NCBI RefSeq assembly: GCF_037893015.1
Contig: NC_133664.1
Coordinates: 131,344,600-131,408,599, forward strand
Length of the DNA: 64,000 nt
Reading direction: 5' to 3'
Source: Macrotis lagotis
Taxonomy: Eukaryota; Chordata; Mammalia; Peramelemorphia; Peramelidae
Shown: positions 54,192 to 64,000 of the stretch, piece after piece
Position numbering within the stretch: position 1 is the stretch's first letter
Layout: every line of letters begins with the position of its first letter
Translations under genes and position numbers: made by a program
The notes under the pieces: generated by a model
What the model was told of the DNA's origin: nothing
What the model saw: the letters and a program-made list of their open reading frames with translations, nothing else
Databases searched by the model: none

Positions 54192-55120
54192 ATGAGTAAA
54201 GAGCAGAAAAAGAAGGATCTGACCATAGAGAATTACTTGAGTCCTATGGAAGACCAAAATACATACTCAGATGATGACAAAATCGAAGCTTCTGTATCCA
54301 GAACCTCCAAGAGAAATAGAAAATGGGCTCAGACTGTGGATGAGCTCAAAAAAAGATTTTGAAAAGCAATTAAGGGAGGTGGAGGAAAAACTGGGATTAG
54401 AAATGAGAGCCATGCAGAAAAATCATGAAAACCAAATCAGAAGCTTGGTGAAAGACATACAAAAGAATACTGAAGAAAATATGTTAAAAACCAGTTTAGG
54501 CCTAATGGAAAAAGCAAAACAAAAGGCAAATGAGAAGAATGCCTTAAGCAGAATTGGCCAGCTGGAAAAGGAGATCAAAAAAGCTCTCTGAAGAAATAAC
54601 TCCAAATGCAAAATGGAACTAAAGGAAGCCAATGACTTTGCAAGAAAGCAGGGAGAAATAAAACTTCCAAAAGAAGCCAAAAATTAGAAGTAAATGTGAA
54701 ATATCTCATTGGAAAAACAACTGACCTTGAAAACAGATCCAGAAGAAATAATCTGAAAATTATTGGACTATCTGAAAGCCATGACCAGGAGAAGAGCCTA
54801 GACTTCATTTTTCAAGAAATAATACAGCAAAATTGCCCTGAGATCCTAGAAGCTGAGGGTAAAATAGAAATCAAGAGAATTCACTGGTCATCCCCCCCCA
54901 AAAAAGAAAAACTTCCAGGAATATTATAGCCAAATTCCAAAACTCAAAGAGAAAATTCTAAAAGCTGCCAGAAACAGACAATTCAATTACCGAGGCTCTA
55001 TAGTCAGGATTACACAGGATCTGGCAGCATCTACATTAAGGGCACAGGGATTGGAATGTGATATTCCAGAAGGCAAAAGATCTTGGTTTACAACCAAGAA
55101 TCAACTACCCAGCAAAAACT
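54192..55120 (+). pseudogene. HAL1/L1 ORF1-like frame, broken
   Basis: Starts MSKEQKKKDLTIENYLSPME at 54192 and runs to a stop at 54348. The same reading continues in the next frame (EKQLREVEEKLGLEMRAMQ, a Glu/Lys-rich coiled coil, to 54591). It then returns to the first frame at 54696 (TTDLENRSRRNNLKIIGLSE, then QEIIQQNCPEI), which matches the L1 ORF1 motif NLRLIGVPE. A further shift occurs at a C8/A6 run near 54893. So at least three frame disruptions separate the coiled coil, RRM-like and C-terminal parts. ORF1 proteins bind element RNA; this copy cannot make one. Confidence 0.8.
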
Positions 55121-56509
55121 GAACATCCTCTTTCAGGGGAAAAGGTGGATTTTCAATGAAACAGCACTTTCAAACTTTCCTATTGAGATGACTAGAGCTG
55201 GACAGAAAGTTTGATCTACCAAGTACAGGACTCTGGTGACCCAGAGAGAGAGAGAGAGTGGAAGAGAGGGACTAACTATGAGGTACTTGATGATGTTGAA
55301 CTGTTTGTATTCCTGCATGGGAAGAAGATATTGATAACCCATATGAACTTTCTCATTTATAAAAACTGTTAGAAGGAGCATATAAGTAGACAAGACATAG
55401 GAAGGAGCAGAATATAATGGTATGATGTGGTAAAGGGATGGAATCAATGGGCGATGGGGGGAAAGTACTGGAAGGAAGGAAAAGGAGATGAAGAAGCTGA
55501 GTGATTTCACATGAGTAAAAAAAAAGCTTTGTCAATGGGGGGGGGGGGCAAGGGGGAATAAGTGAGCCTTCATTCTCACCAGAAATGGCTCAGGGAGAAA
55601 ATGTCTTGCCCTGGAGAAGGGTGAGAGGAAAGGGACTGGGATGAAGGGGGAAGAGGTGATAGAAGAGAGGGAAGATTGAGGGAGAGGGTACTCAGATGCA
55701 ACACTATTTTGGACAGGGCCAGGATGAAAGAAGAGACAAGATAGAATAAATGAGACTGGGGAGAAATAGAGTGGAGGTACAGCTAGTAATAGCAACTGAG
55801 GGAAAAACATTGAGGCAACTTCTCTGGTGGATTTATGATAGGGAAAGCAACTCGCCCCAGAGACAGAGCCATTGAAATCTGAACACAGACTAAAGTATAT
55901 ATTTTTTTGTCTCTCTATTCTTGAGGTTTTCCATCTTCTTGGGGGGGGGGGTTATGTTTACTCATAGCATTCGATTTACATCAATATGTGGTATGGAAAC
56001 AATGTAGAGACTGTCAGCCTTTGGGGTGGGGGGAGGGAAGGGAGGAGGGGAGAAGAATTGTAGAATTCGGAGCCTTGCAAAAAATGATGGGTACATAGTA
56101 CTATTGTATATAATTGGAAAACGAATTGTTAAAATAAATAAAAATTTAGATGCATGACTGAACTGGTTGAAACTGCAAATATATGATAAATAGCACTATA
56201 CAGTTTATAAGAGTTTCAAATAAATTTCCAAAGTATATAGCATGTAGAATTGAGGAAATGTGTTCTTGAGGGCAAAAATTTGTTACCTTATTTTTTTTCT
56301 CACTTAATCAGAACAGAACAGACAAGGAAGAGACAAACATGAAATGACTCAACCTTTTTGAAAGTCAATCTTTCTGAGCTTTTTGTACTTGGATTATTTT
56401 CTTGTCTATATGGTTTGCCATTTGTCACACCACCACTGGGAAATATGGTTTGGTTTGTTAATCCAGTGTGAAAAAATTCCACTTGATCAGAGAAAGAACC
56501 TCAGAAACT

Positions 56510-56650
56510 AATCTCATTTTGCAGATGAAGATTAGTTCTAGGAAGATAGGTTAAAAAGCAGTTTGGTTTGTCTGTAGTCTCACCATTAGTGAGGTTTTGA
56601 ACCCAGGTCCACTGATTCTAAAATCAGTACTTTTCCTACTGCAGTATGGA
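56510..56650 (-). repeat. MIR-type relic
   Basis: TCATTTTGCAGATGAAGATT, GAGGTTTTGAACCCAGGTCC and CTGATTCTAAAATCAGTAC are in antisense MIR order. Another faint antisense MIR start is at 53033-53060 (TTACAGATGAGGAAACTGAG). Confidence 0.6.
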
Positions 56651-56954
56651 TGAATCTAATTCCCCTCTGAAATTTGGGATGTGCAAATTTTAAAGTAAAA
56701 TTTGGAAAATTGAGGCCCCTACTCTGAAGTCCACTGACATTTAAGAATATATATCTGAAATACCACTTGATGTAGGAGTTATTTTAGTAAAAAGTCACTG
56801 AAATTGTAATAGAGATGAAATATGTATTTCAGCTTATGAAGTTATTTCCCTCCATTTTCTTCCCCCTAAAATAGTAAAGTTTTTTGCCTTTTTTATATAT
56901 TTTACTTATTTTTCCTATGGAAATGTTATTTTTCTGTCTTCCTATCTTCCCCAT

Positions 56955-57065
56955 AGTAAATGCCTCAGTTTCCTCTTCTGTAAAATGAATTGGAGAAGGA
57001 AATGGAAAACTCGTGTCATTGCCAAGAAAACTCTAGAGTCACCAAGCCAGACAGAACAGAACAGT
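56955..57065 (+). repeat. 3' part of an RTE-tailed marsupial SINE
   Basis: CTCAGTTTCCTCTTCTGTAA, GGAGAAGGAAATGGAAAACT, GCCAAGAAAACTCTAGAGTC, then CCAGACAGAACAG. This is a plus-strand 3' half. Confidence 0.6.
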
Positions 57066-57607
57066 AGTATATTATAGTATACCAATTTTTCCCTTTCCAG
57101 AACAGTAGCTTCTTAGGTGATGTAACTATGAATCCTAAAGCCTTAAGGATTTATAACTACTCATACCAAGCTTTCTGAGATTAGTACCATTGCTATTAAC
57201 ATTGGTTTGCCAGGGGAGAAATATAAGTAAAGCAAATAACATTTCCCTTAAATGAAGAAGGCAGAGATGTGTTGGAGCTAACAATTAAATTCAGTACATT
57301 TGCTGAGACCAAGGATACCTTTTTCAGACAAAGTGAGGAGCAGCTACATCCGTGTGTGTTTTTGTAGCTGTTAAATATGAAATGCTGACTGAGAGGAAGT
57401 GCCAAAAGAAAGCCTTTTTTGGGCTCCCTTTCAATTGCAAATATGATCCTCCTTTTACTAGGTTGATAATCATGAGTGGACATGGTGGATGTACAGCAAT
57501 TTGAAATAGAACAGAGGGATACTTCCACCAGTCATACCTGCCCTTCTCTGTTGTGAGAATCACGATTTTGAATCATTTGTTGCATTGAAACAGTTCAACA
57601 GAAGAGA

Positions 57608-57620
57608 CCACTAGGTGGCA
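57608..57620 (+). promoter_or_regulatory. CTCF-like motif between the two genes
   Basis: CCACTAGGTGGCA matches the CTCF core CCASYAGRKGGCR at every position. It lies about 6 kb past the FAM3C 3' end and about 4.3 kb from the WNT16 stop, and it is on the plus strand. It might be an eroded SINE head, which has a similar core. Binding is inferred. Confidence 0.45.
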
Positions 57621-58514
57621 AAGTGACTGTGGAGATCTCAGAGTCCCTGAGGATATTGTTTAAAATTCTGTGTCATAGATTTAAGATTCCAAGTTGCCGA
57701 ACAATTCCTAATATTATTAAAAGAGAATCTTCTTAGTATAAGTTCCATATACTGCTGAAATAATAGGGTTGGATAAAAAAAAAGATGGCAAAAAACAATT
57801 CCATACGTATTTTGACAGTTTTTCAAACTGGTCTACAGGTTGTTCATGTGACTTATTTTTCACATGTAATAAAGGTATTCTATAATAGCATGATTTTGTT
57901 TCAGTCTTGTTTTTCTCTAGCATCTTAATAAGAATCCTTTGAAATCACAAAATGGGGATTTGGGATTTTTTGATGACACATGGTAAATAAGCTGGTAGTA
58001 TTGTGCCGTAATAAAGGTCAGTCTTTTTCTATAATGCCATAGATTAAGTTAGCCTTTTATAGATTTCTTTTGGGAATGGTTATTTCTTAGATTAGTGTAT
58101 TATCTGTAGTGTTAAGCAATATAATTATTGATTTGGCTTGGTGGAGAGGATAAAGGACTGACCTTAGGATCCAGGAAACCTAGATTCAAGCTTCACCATT
58201 GACACACCAATCCTTATAAATCCTTAGCTTTCAATACTCCTAGATGACTCTACAAATATAATTTATAGAAGAGTTATTTTGGCAGAAGCAGTTTACATAT
58301 ATAAAGTTCCCTATCTGAAACAGAGCAATTTTTAATAAAATCTCAGATAACATCAGTTTTGTATTGTAGTTTTCCTTTTATGCCTAGAGCATATTTCAAG
58401 AACTGAAATCTGTATTCTTCCTGGACACTGCTTGTTCTCTTCCTCCCCACCAATTGCAAACTCAAAAAGGAAGATTGTAATTTGGATTTCTTTTGTGAAT
58501 ACCCTAGATTTTCC

Positions 58515-58735
58515 AAGCTGAGTGGTATAATGGACAGAGAGTGCTGGTCCTGGAAACAGTAGACTCATTTTTCTAAGTTCAAATCTTGCCTCAGCCACTC
58601 AACTAGCTATGTGACACTGGGCAAATCACTTAATCCTGTATGCCTCACTTTCCTTAACTGTAAAATGAGCTCAAGAAGGAAATGGCAAAAATATATTTGC
58701 CAAGAAAATCCTAAAAGGAGTCCGTTTAACTTGAA
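58515..58735 (+). repeat. RTE-tailed marsupial SINE
   Basis: Plus copy: GAGTGGTATAATGGACAGAG, TTCAAATCTTGCCTCAGCC, GGGCAAATCACTTAATCC and AAGGAAATGGCAAAAATA, through GCCAAGAAAATCC. Confidence 0.7.
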
Positions 58736-59486
58736 TACAACTGAAAGGATGGGGTGGGGGGCAAGGCTGTCTTTTTTACTCAGTGTAAAAGTTAAGACTT
58801 GTAATTTACAGGCAACATCCCAAATCCAAAAGCAATCTTGGGGGTTTTGGCAGCCACAGCTGTGGCTTTCTGCATTTTTGAGGACTGTCCCCTTATTTAC
58901 TATATCTTAGGTACTTCAGTGGTCCTAGTGACACTGCCAAGTAGATGATATTAGCTCCAAGTTCAGGGTAGTCTATTATTTAGCTTAATTATGTTTTAAT
59001 TATAAGACATCTATCTAGTAAATTTCAAAGAATGGGTCTAAAAGGAAGTACTGAGGAAGACATTAAAGCCTTGAAAGACATTCATCCTTTCTAGAGAAAT
59101 GGTACCACTTTGTTTACTTGACTTAATATATCACTTTCTGAAGAGGACTACATATCATAAAAAGTGGTTGAATAATATCCATTTGTGTCACTGGAAATGT
59201 CACATTACCTATAAATTATTTAATGGAGGTTAGGTGTAAAAAATGACTTTGCTTTCCAGAATTTCCTGAATTCAATCTAGCTTGTCCAGAAAATTTTATT
59301 TCTACCAACATTTGCTATAGGAATAGCAAGTTATGACTGTAAAGACAGAACAAAATTATAGGTGTCTAATTCTGATAAATTTCCCTAAAATTCTTATAAA
59401 TCATATGCACTTAAAAAACTAGTCCTAACATTAAAAAATGAATAATGTAGTTGACTCTAAAGAGTTGCTACCTGGTATGGCTTTAT

Positions 59487-59639
59487 TTTATTTTAGGTTT
59501 TTGCAAGGCAAATGGGGGTTAAGTGGCTTGCCCAAGGCCACACAGCTAGGTAATTATTAAGTGTCTGAGGCCGGATTTGAATTCAGGTATTCCTGACTCC
59601 AGGGCCGGTGCTCTATCCACTATGCCACCTAGCTGCCCC
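59487..59639 (-). repeat. young marsupial SINE
   Basis: Near-consensus antisense copy. The TSD CT(G/A)GTATGG(C/T)TTTAT lies at 59472-59486 and 59640-59654, with two differences. Confidence 0.9.
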
Positions 59640-60318
59640 CTAGTATGGTTTTATAATGTTGAAATACTGTATCAAATAGTTGTATCAAGTTTTTAAACTT
59701 TTGGAGATGAAATAATACAGATGAGCTAATGTCAACATATGCCTTTCACCACCTATACTTTATAATGTCCTCAGTTATATTTCTCATTTGAGTGCAGATA
59801 GTAGAAATATTGAAAAAGTTGTAATAAGGTGAATAGAGGCTAATGGGAAATTCAGTGTTACAGTTGGGGTTGCACTTGCCTAATTTATCTACTTATTCAT
59901 CGGAGCAGAAAAGAATTGTGGATTGTTTCTCATTATACTAATTAAATACCCATTCAGAATCAAAAAAGCACCCCTTTCGGGAAGGCATGTGGATGGTTCC
60001 TAGGTCATTCCTAAGCCCTGAAATTGGCATGACCAACTGTTGTTAAATTTAAAGGGTTACAGTTAAACTTTTAACCTTAATCTTAGTATTTAGACCTGCA
60101 ACATTTTTCATGGGTTTGCTGTTTTTCACAAATTCCTATTTAACCTTGTCAGATAAGGAAAATGAGAAAAAAATTGCTTAATATATTCAATAGAATGCCA
60201 TGGAAAATACTCTGTTCTTGTCAACTTTGTGCTTAAGAAATCTTTTGTCATCAGTAAACTAAAAACAGAATTGAAGCACATCGAAATATTCAGCCTGGAT
60301 TTTTTTTTAACCAATATG

Positions 60319-60323
<5 letters not shown>

Positions 60324-60403
<80 letters not shown>
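60324..60403. repeat. (TG)n(TA)n microsatellite
   Basis: About 43 bp of (TG)n followed by about 35 bp of mostly (TA)n, in the gap between the two genes' 3' ends. Confidence 0.93.
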
Positions 60404-60405
<2 letters not shown>

Positions 60406-61118
60406 GTATTATGTATTTTTTTAAAATGTAAGAAAATTAGCAAAATTTAAATAATGAAACCTAGTCTTGTATAAAATGCAGTAAAATACAACACAATGAC
60501 AGATACACAAAATTGTCCCTTGTACTTAATATTGCAAGGTTTCTTTTTCAAATGACTAAAATAGATATTTTATTAGTTTCCATTTATGCAATCCAAATTG
60601 TATGTGTGTGTGTGTAAAAACCTTATGTTGGACTATTCAGGTAACAGATTTTCTAAACAACTTGTAAACCGTTTGTAATAAAAAATTACTTTTTCTGGGA
60701 AGAATTAACCAACTATATAACTGTTGAAATAATTTCCTTAGTCTACATGAGCAAACAAGTTAAAGATTTCTATTATGGAACTGTATAAAAGCAATGATTT
60801 CAAAGATGATCTTATTGCCTTAATTTTCAGTTCTTAAAAAGAATATGGTTAAAGCATTTCATATATTTCATATAACTTAAATACTATATTTACAAAATAT
60901 AAAAATTCTCATCAAAATACTATACAAAATACTGTCTTTACATATTTAAACAATGTCGTTCCATACATTTCAAAATATCGTTAACATCTAATAAACCCTT
61001 TTCTTCACAGATTTGTAACACTTTCAGGGATATTTTTCTCAACAAAATCACATAGCTCAAGCAATTTGTATTAAGTTCTATTGAGGTCTGTGTCTAATGA
61101 CCAGTTATTAGTATAATA

Positions 61119-61882
61119 TTTATTGATTTTTTTTGGTAATCCATGTGTTTAGACTTCAAAGATACATTAAAATACAAACTTTATAAATTTTTTAAAAATA
61201 GATTTCTATTTCCCTTTGTTACAGTTATATTTAATAGGCACCATATTTTAAGAGATATTGTATCTTTCCCTAATACTTTTGGTAATTGTCCTTTTTAAGT
61301 AGATGAAAGGGTAAATGCATTTATGCCACTTCCATGAACCTATTTACAGTTTCATTTTTCAGGAACTCTTCATAAAACCTTCTTCAAAAATACTGACAAA
61401 TATGATAACATCCTTGTTTAAGTGCTCCTTGTTGCTGTAAGGAATATATATTTTTTAAAAGTTACTATATCTGCTCAATCAAATTCACATTTAAGCAACT
61501 TATACTAATTATGGGGCAAGGTTTTCTCTCATCTTGAACTGACATCTCCATAGACCTAGTTTCTTTCTGGAGATTCCCTAGGTCACTTTTTTCTTTTTTG
61601 TTGTCCCCTTACCCAAAAGGCATCTAAATAAAGACAGATGAGCCCAAACATACCTTTACACCAGGCAGGTGTTGAATAAAAGTTTGCTGAATTGAATTGA
61701 ATCTTTGGAATTCAAAGGAAATCCACGTCAAGGAAGTGTGAACTTGTTTTTAATTAGAAGAGAGTGTTAGAGATTAAAATCCAACTCACTGATGGACCCG
61801 ATTCAGTTTCAGAAAAATATACTAGGTTATATTTTAGTTGTGTACCACCAAGGCATTTTGGGGATGCCGGATGAAGCCCAGG
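61119..61882 (-). terminator. WNT16: WNT16 3' UTR to a candidate poly(A) signal
   Basis: Reading away from the WNT16 stop, the first exact AATAAA on the minus strand is at 61119-61124 (TTTATT on the plus strand), giving a 3' UTR of about 760 nt. A second lies at 60569-60574. The interval is AT-rich. Apart from an L2/MIR-like end near 61650-61700 it has no transposon, unlike its surroundings, which suggests constraint. The end point is inferred. Confidence 0.5.
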
Positions 61883-62347
61883 TTATTTGCAGGTGTGGAC
61901 GTCAGTCATGCTTTCACACCTCCTGCAGCGAACATAACAGCACCAGACAAACTTGCATTCACACCTCTCCACGTGTCGGACTACATGGGTGTTGTACCCC
62001 CTGCCACAGCAGAGGAGGTTGCACCCATCTGCACCTTCTGAGGTACGGTTGCACTCTCTGCCCTGCGTTCCTGGGATGCCCAATTTTCGGTCCTCTACAC
62101 AGTAGTTGGGGGATTTGTTAATGTAGAGGAGATCATCCTTGCGAACTGATATCTTTCTCTGGTCCTTTTCTCTCCTGCGCATCTTCCTTTTCATTTTATC
62201 CAAGACCTGCACGCTGTTTTCATACTTATCTTTTAGGAAATGACCAATCTTCTCAAAGGAAGACATGGTTTTCCAGCATGTTTTCACAGCACAGGAACCA
62301 GAAACTCCATGGCAGCGGCAGTCAACTGACATCAACTTGGCTACTGC
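61883..62347 (-). CDS. WNT16: WNT16 last coding exon
   Basis: Secreted Wnt ligand acting through Frizzled receptors. The acceptor CAG at 62350-62348 precedes GCA GTA GCC AAG, in phase 0. The exon encodes 154 residues, starting [10 protein letters not shown], and ends TDVHTCK with a TAA at 61885-61883. It corresponds to about residues 212-365 of human WNT16. Visible are [15 protein letters not shown], which holds the family's lipidated serine and hairpin cysteines, and the basic linker [13 protein letters not shown]. They are followed by [20 protein letters not shown] and the C-terminal cysteine knot [20 protein letters not shown]. The linker and last part match WNT16 rather than other Wnts. 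There is no frame break. Earlier exons lie beyond the right edge. Confidence 0.96.
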   Translation of the reverse strand, partial: AVAKLMSVDCRCHGVSGSCAVKTCWKTMSSFEKIGHFLKDKYENSVQVLDKMKRKMRRREKDQRKISVRKDDLLYINKSPNYCVEDRKLGIPGTQGRECNRTSEGADGCNLLCCGRGYNTHVVRHVERCECKFVWCCYVRCRRCESMTDVHTCK

Positions 62348-64000
62348 CTGGAATCAAAGAGAAATAATATGCAGACTTTATTTTGAACTCCCAGAAATTC
62401 CTTCATTTCACAGCTGAACTCTAAATACCTATTTCTTCCTGTTTTGCCTACCCAGATAGTATCTACTATCTTGACCCATTTCTTAGACAATTTAAAATCG
62501 AATTAAGGATTTTTTTTCCAAGCAAAATCAAATTGGAAATTCCCTGAAACTTGACATGAGTGAACTACTTTGGATTGACTGACGATTAGACAACCCCCAG
62601 AGAGTATAGTTGAGGGTCACTTTGCTTCAAGAATCCTTTCTACTTTTTTCTAGCAACACTTCCAAACACAAGAAACAAAATAAAAGCAATTTAACAACTG
62701 CACCATGTAAATTTAGAAAAATTCCAGGAAATTAATATTTTTCTGTCTTTACAAAGGATAAAAAATTACATGTGCCCCTGAAAATTGAATGCATTACATT
62801 TTCACACAAATGATTTAATTCATTAAAAAATGCTATTGAAATGTTTACTAGCTAATAGTTCATTTAAAAAAAACACAACAGACAGAAGTCATAGGTAAAA
62901 ATGTCCTTGAATGACAAATAATAAATTCAAGTCACATCTTTTAGACACCTTGTATTTTTAGTTATTACAATTATTCCCATTGGGAAATCTTCTGTTCCTC
63001 AATTTAAAGTCATTTGACTTTGATGATTTCAACCACTAGAATCATTTTACAACAGTTAAAGAAAGGTACTGAGGTTTTGCTCACACTTGCCAAGTATTTC
63101 TTCATTCAAGAAATTTATTCCCTACTGTGCAACTAGGAGAGATTTTTTTTATTCCTCTCTGAAAATAGTTCAAATGATGACAAAAGCAAATGGAAAATTA
63201 AACAATATGGACAGTCCCCAGCTTACACACAGGTTGTTTCAAAAGCATGTATGTATGACTGTTGCTTGGAACCCAGAAGACATTTTACCACAGAAACAAG
63301 TGTTTTCAATTGTGGTTGAGTTCCCATGCCCAGCTCACAAGCATCCATTTTAGCTCCTAATTTGCCAACCCCCACCTTTAGTATTTTTAAATAATTTCTC
63401 TGTCCCATTATTTTTGTCCTGCCTTAATCAAAACATCCTCTATATTATCAGTAGCAACAAAAATACAGAACTCTACATATGTTCGTCTCTTCTCAGGAGG
63501 TGAATCAATCTCTAATATTCACAAAATTGTGTTACTAAGAGAAATTTAGGATTTAACCATATTTTTATATAAAAATTCTGTGCACTAATTTACAGCAATG
63601 AAAACCTGTCCATAGTTGACCTTCTTTTGCCTTTTGCATAGGATTGTAGTCCCTGAGGCTTCATTGTTAGCATGGTTAGGTGAGACAATGTGGATAGTTA
63701 ATTCAAGTTTATCCCCCACTACAAGAAATACTAAAAGTATTCATGTTTTTTCTATTGGTAGGTCAATAGCCATCATTTAAGTTTGAGATTTTAACTTTTT
63801 GTTGTTGTTATAAATTCATGGACCTTTTCTTAAAATCATTCTTTTAAATGCATAAACTAAAATATACAAGATTACAGAATAATATATTGTAACACATTGA
63901 AATGTAATAATCAAAATATATTTTAAAAACTATGTATCCTAGGTTAAGATGTCATCCTTTCCAATTCTGAATTGCACCCAAACAGACCCAGAAAACAAAA
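62348..64000 (-). other. WNT16: WNT16 intron before the last exon (partial)
   Basis: AT-rich sequence with no Wnt-like coding segment, no SINE or L1 and no microsatellite. It is the longest transposon-free stretch in the window. The next upstream exon must lie right of 64000. Confidence 0.8.

Larger units (their letters stand above)
53562..56147 (+). repeat. full-length HAL1-like LINE (L1-type ORF1 only)
   Basis: An insertion of about 2.6 kb between perfect 9-bp target-site duplications AGATGCATG (53553-53561 and 56148-56156). It starts GGGTGCAGAGCC and has a 5' UTR of about 630 bp. An ORF1-like region with a coiled-coil and an RNA-binding part follows (54192 to about 55120). A G-rich 3' UTR then ends in AAAATAAATAAAAATTT. 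No endonuclease or reverse transcriptase is present. An L1 ORF1 without ORF2 is the definition of HAL1. An L1 with a clean internal deletion is the alternative. Confidence 0.8.
51641..61100. other. FAM3C-WNT16 intergenic region
   Basis: The space between the convergent 3' ends. It holds SINEs, an unclassified marsupial repeat, a HAL1-like LINE, MIR-type relics, a CTCF-like motif and a compound microsatellite. Bases 52720-53550, 57070-57600, 57630-58500, 58740-59470 and 59660-60320 contain nothing I recognise as a gene. Confidence 0.75.

Noticed and set aside
55133-55810. Long minus-strand ORFs across the HAL1-like 3' UTR
   Set aside because: They read the reverse of a purine-rich, G-rich UTR and give low-complexity Ser/Pro/Leu proteins with no known motif.
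61792-62121. 109-codon plus-strand ORF, and a second overlapping one at 61838-62041
   Set aside because: Both lie antisense to the WNT16 last exon. The minus-strand frame is a clear Wnt, so these are shadows.

Overview
This is a stretch of marsupial nuclear genome, probably from an Australian marsupial. Genes are split by long introns with GT/AG borders, and base composition is AT-rich with few CpGs. Interspersed repeats dominate: about two dozen copies of a tRNA-derived marsupial SINE (head like GGGGCAGCTAGGTGGCGCAG, tail TTGCCTTGCAAAAACC), L1 3' ends, a HAL1-like element, CR1/L3, L2 and MIR/THER-type relics. The marsupial assignment rests on recognising the repeats by eye. No prokaryotic, phage or defence locus is present.

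Two host genes are supported, converging tail to tail. FAM3C (ILEI, a secreted FAM3-family cytokine-like protein) is on the + strand from exon 2 at 12974 to its stop at 50640. I can follow nine coding exons in phase. They give an uninterrupted 225-residue protein with all five expected cysteines. The 5' noncoding exon and promoter lie left of the window. WNT16 is on the - strand. Only its last coding exon (62347 down to 61883, 154 residues) and its 3' UTR are here, with its upstream intron running off the right edge. The same neighbour pair, in the same convergent arrangement, is known from human 7q31.31.

Layout: 1-12973 is FAM3C intron 1; 12974-50640 holds FAM3C exons and repeat-rich introns; 50641 to about 51.6 kb is the FAM3C 3' UTR with several AATAAA signals; about 51.6-61.1 kb is intergenic and contains an almost full-length HAL1-like LINE with target-site duplications and a CTCF-like motif; about 61.1-62.35 kb is the WNT16 3' end; the rest is WNT16 intron. 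A 100-N assembly gap lies at 39932-40031 in FAM3C intron 7.

I found no new gene system. The observations most worth a second look are two tiny upstream ORFs packed against the FAM3C start codon, a 24-nt FAM3C microexon, a HAL1-like element with a YY1-type motif near its first base, CTCF-like cores in the SINE heads and between the two genes, several nested insertions dated by target-site duplications, and a near-perfect 17-bp hairpin.
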